DNA from: Nymphaea colorata
Taxonomy: Eukaryota; Streptophyta; Magnoliopsida; Nymphaeales; Nymphaeaceae
NCBI RefSeq assembly: GCF_008831285.2
Contig: NC_045149.1
Location: 4,579,500-4,643,499 of the forward strand
DNA: 64,000 bases
Direction of reading: 5' to 3'
Each line of letters opens with the position of its first letter. The stretch's first letter is position 1. The notes under the pieces are model-generated. The model worked only from the letters and a program-made list of their open reading frames with translations. It was not told where the DNA came from and ran no database searches. The translations under genes were made by a program, and so were the position numbers. Shown here piece after piece: positions 63,200 to 64,000 of this stretch.

Positions 63200-64000
63200 A
63201 CATCTATAATGATTTTGTGTTTTTGAGTATCCAATGAACACATAATTAATAGCTTTTAAGGAAAGTTTATATTTTTTGTTACTTAAAACATAACATTTAC
63301 AGCAAAAAATTTTAAGTCTATTATAACTTGGCTTAATATTGTATAATTTTGAAATGAAAAAATATGTTTCAAGATTTTGGTAGGCATTATATTAATAAGT
63401 AGGTTGATGTTAAAATAGCTTCATACCAAAAATTTTTAAGAACATTTTAGCATAAAAGAAGTGTTTTTGTGGTTTTAATAATGTATTTGTTTTTGTTCAA
63501 CCACTCCATTTTGTTGTGGAGTTATTAGGCAAAATTTTTGATGTGTGATGTCTTTCTCTTTTAGGAATTGTTGAAATAAATTCTCCTCCCGAATCACTTC
63601 TAAAACCTTTAATGTTAGTATCGAATTGGGTTTTAATCATGGTATAGAAATTCTTAAAGTTTACAAATACCTACGGTTTGTGTTTGAGACAGCAAACCCA
63701 AGCATGTCTAGAGAAATATCAATAAAGATCACATAATGTAGTAATCCTCCTTTAGACATAATAGGTGTGGGTCCCCACACATTCAAATGCACCAATTCAA
63801 AAGGCATGCGGGCAACAAAATTTCTATTATCAAAATGTAAGACCTTCATTTTTGCCTTGACACAATTATTACAACAAAAAGTCTTTTAACAATGTTTTCC
63901 TAAGAAGGAAAGATGAGACATTTTCTTTAAATTTGAATGTTCAAGTATTTGGTGCCAAAAGTTTGAATATCACATTCTTTGATGATATTGCATGAGGGTC
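63200..64000 (-). pseudogene. Copia integrase remnant (second element)
   Basis: Minus strand: GKHC, a stop, FCCNNCVKAK near 63,890-63,850 (end of the pre-integrase zinc-binding part), then PFELVHLNVWGPTP near 63,805-63,770 (first catalytic Asp replaced: HxDVWGP reads HLNVWGP). FIDISLDMLGFA follows near 63,725. GFRSDSGGEF near 63,610-63,580 in a shifted frame holds the second Asp. The Glu-containing Q(N)G.AER block is weakly seen near 63,500. Confidence 0.82.

Larger units (their letters stand above)
60801..64000 (-). mobile_element. Second Ty1/copia retrotransposon, 3' part, continues beyond the window
   Basis: Read on the minus strand from the right edge: gag-pre-integrase and integrase (64,000-63,200), reverse transcriptase (about 62,900-61,990), RNase H (61,990-61,358), polypurine tract and 3' LTR (61,328-60,801). 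It is inserted into copy 2 of the duplicated segment; copy 1 at about 24,311-24,320 shows the continuous site (CAACAGCTGCATGTG). It belongs to a different lineage from the 37-43 kb element, judged by its LTR and protein sequence. Frames are broken in many places. The 5' LTR, gag and protease lie outside. Confidence 0.9.

Overview
The window is nuclear DNA from a seed plant, most probably a flowering plant. It is AT-rich and full of TA, GA and CT microsatellites. It carries plant-type LTR retrotransposons, an L1-type LINE, a CACTA transposon, hAT and Tourist-like MITEs, and fragments of plant genes (a USP/U-box kinase exon, a TIR1/AFB auxin-receptor relic and an RPT4 proteasome-ATPase relic). 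I cannot name the species. I see no intact host protein-coding gene, no rRNA, no convincing tRNA and no CRISPR.

Layout. 1-11 kb is mostly non-coding, with three host-gene fragments, all on the minus strand: a USP-domain first exon (2.37-2.64 kb), a decayed TIR1/AFB C-terminal region (5.2-5.6 kb) and two adjoining RPT4 exons (6.7-7.0 kb). 11.04-24.32 kb and 50.89-60.80 kb are two diverged copies of one segment in the same orientation. Each holds a dead LINE (DUF4283 ORF1, endonuclease, reverse transcriptase) and a DNA element bounded by roughly 100-bp inverted repeats. The copies differ by clean MITE insertions with 8-bp target duplications, where the other copy shows the empty or near-empty site, and by several larger gains or losses.

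Between the copies are three more elements. A Ty3/gypsy chromovirus (about 24.4/26.1-34.45 kb, plus strand) has long LTRs, gag-PR-RT-RH-IN and a C-terminal chromodomain, all broken by stops and frameshifts. A CACTA (En/Spm-like) element on the minus strand has its TNP2-type transposase at 45.24-43.0 kb and its second ORF at 36.8-36.15 kb. A Ty1/copia element (36,965-42,933) is nested inside the CACTA, flanked by the 5-bp duplication CTTTG. The copia 5' end later suffered an exact 775-bp tandem duplication of CACTA flank, LTR and leader, so the element now has three LTRs.

At 48.0-48.8 kb there is a large fold-back (inverted-repeat) structure, with a degenerate third copy of one arm at about 49.9-50.3 kb. 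From 60,801 to the right edge a second Ty1/copia element, on the minus strand, is inserted into copy 2 of the duplicated segment and runs out of the window.

Nothing here acts as a functioning gene system. The value of the window is as a record of nested insertion, duplication and gene-fragment decay, with several insertions dated relative to one another by the paired segments.
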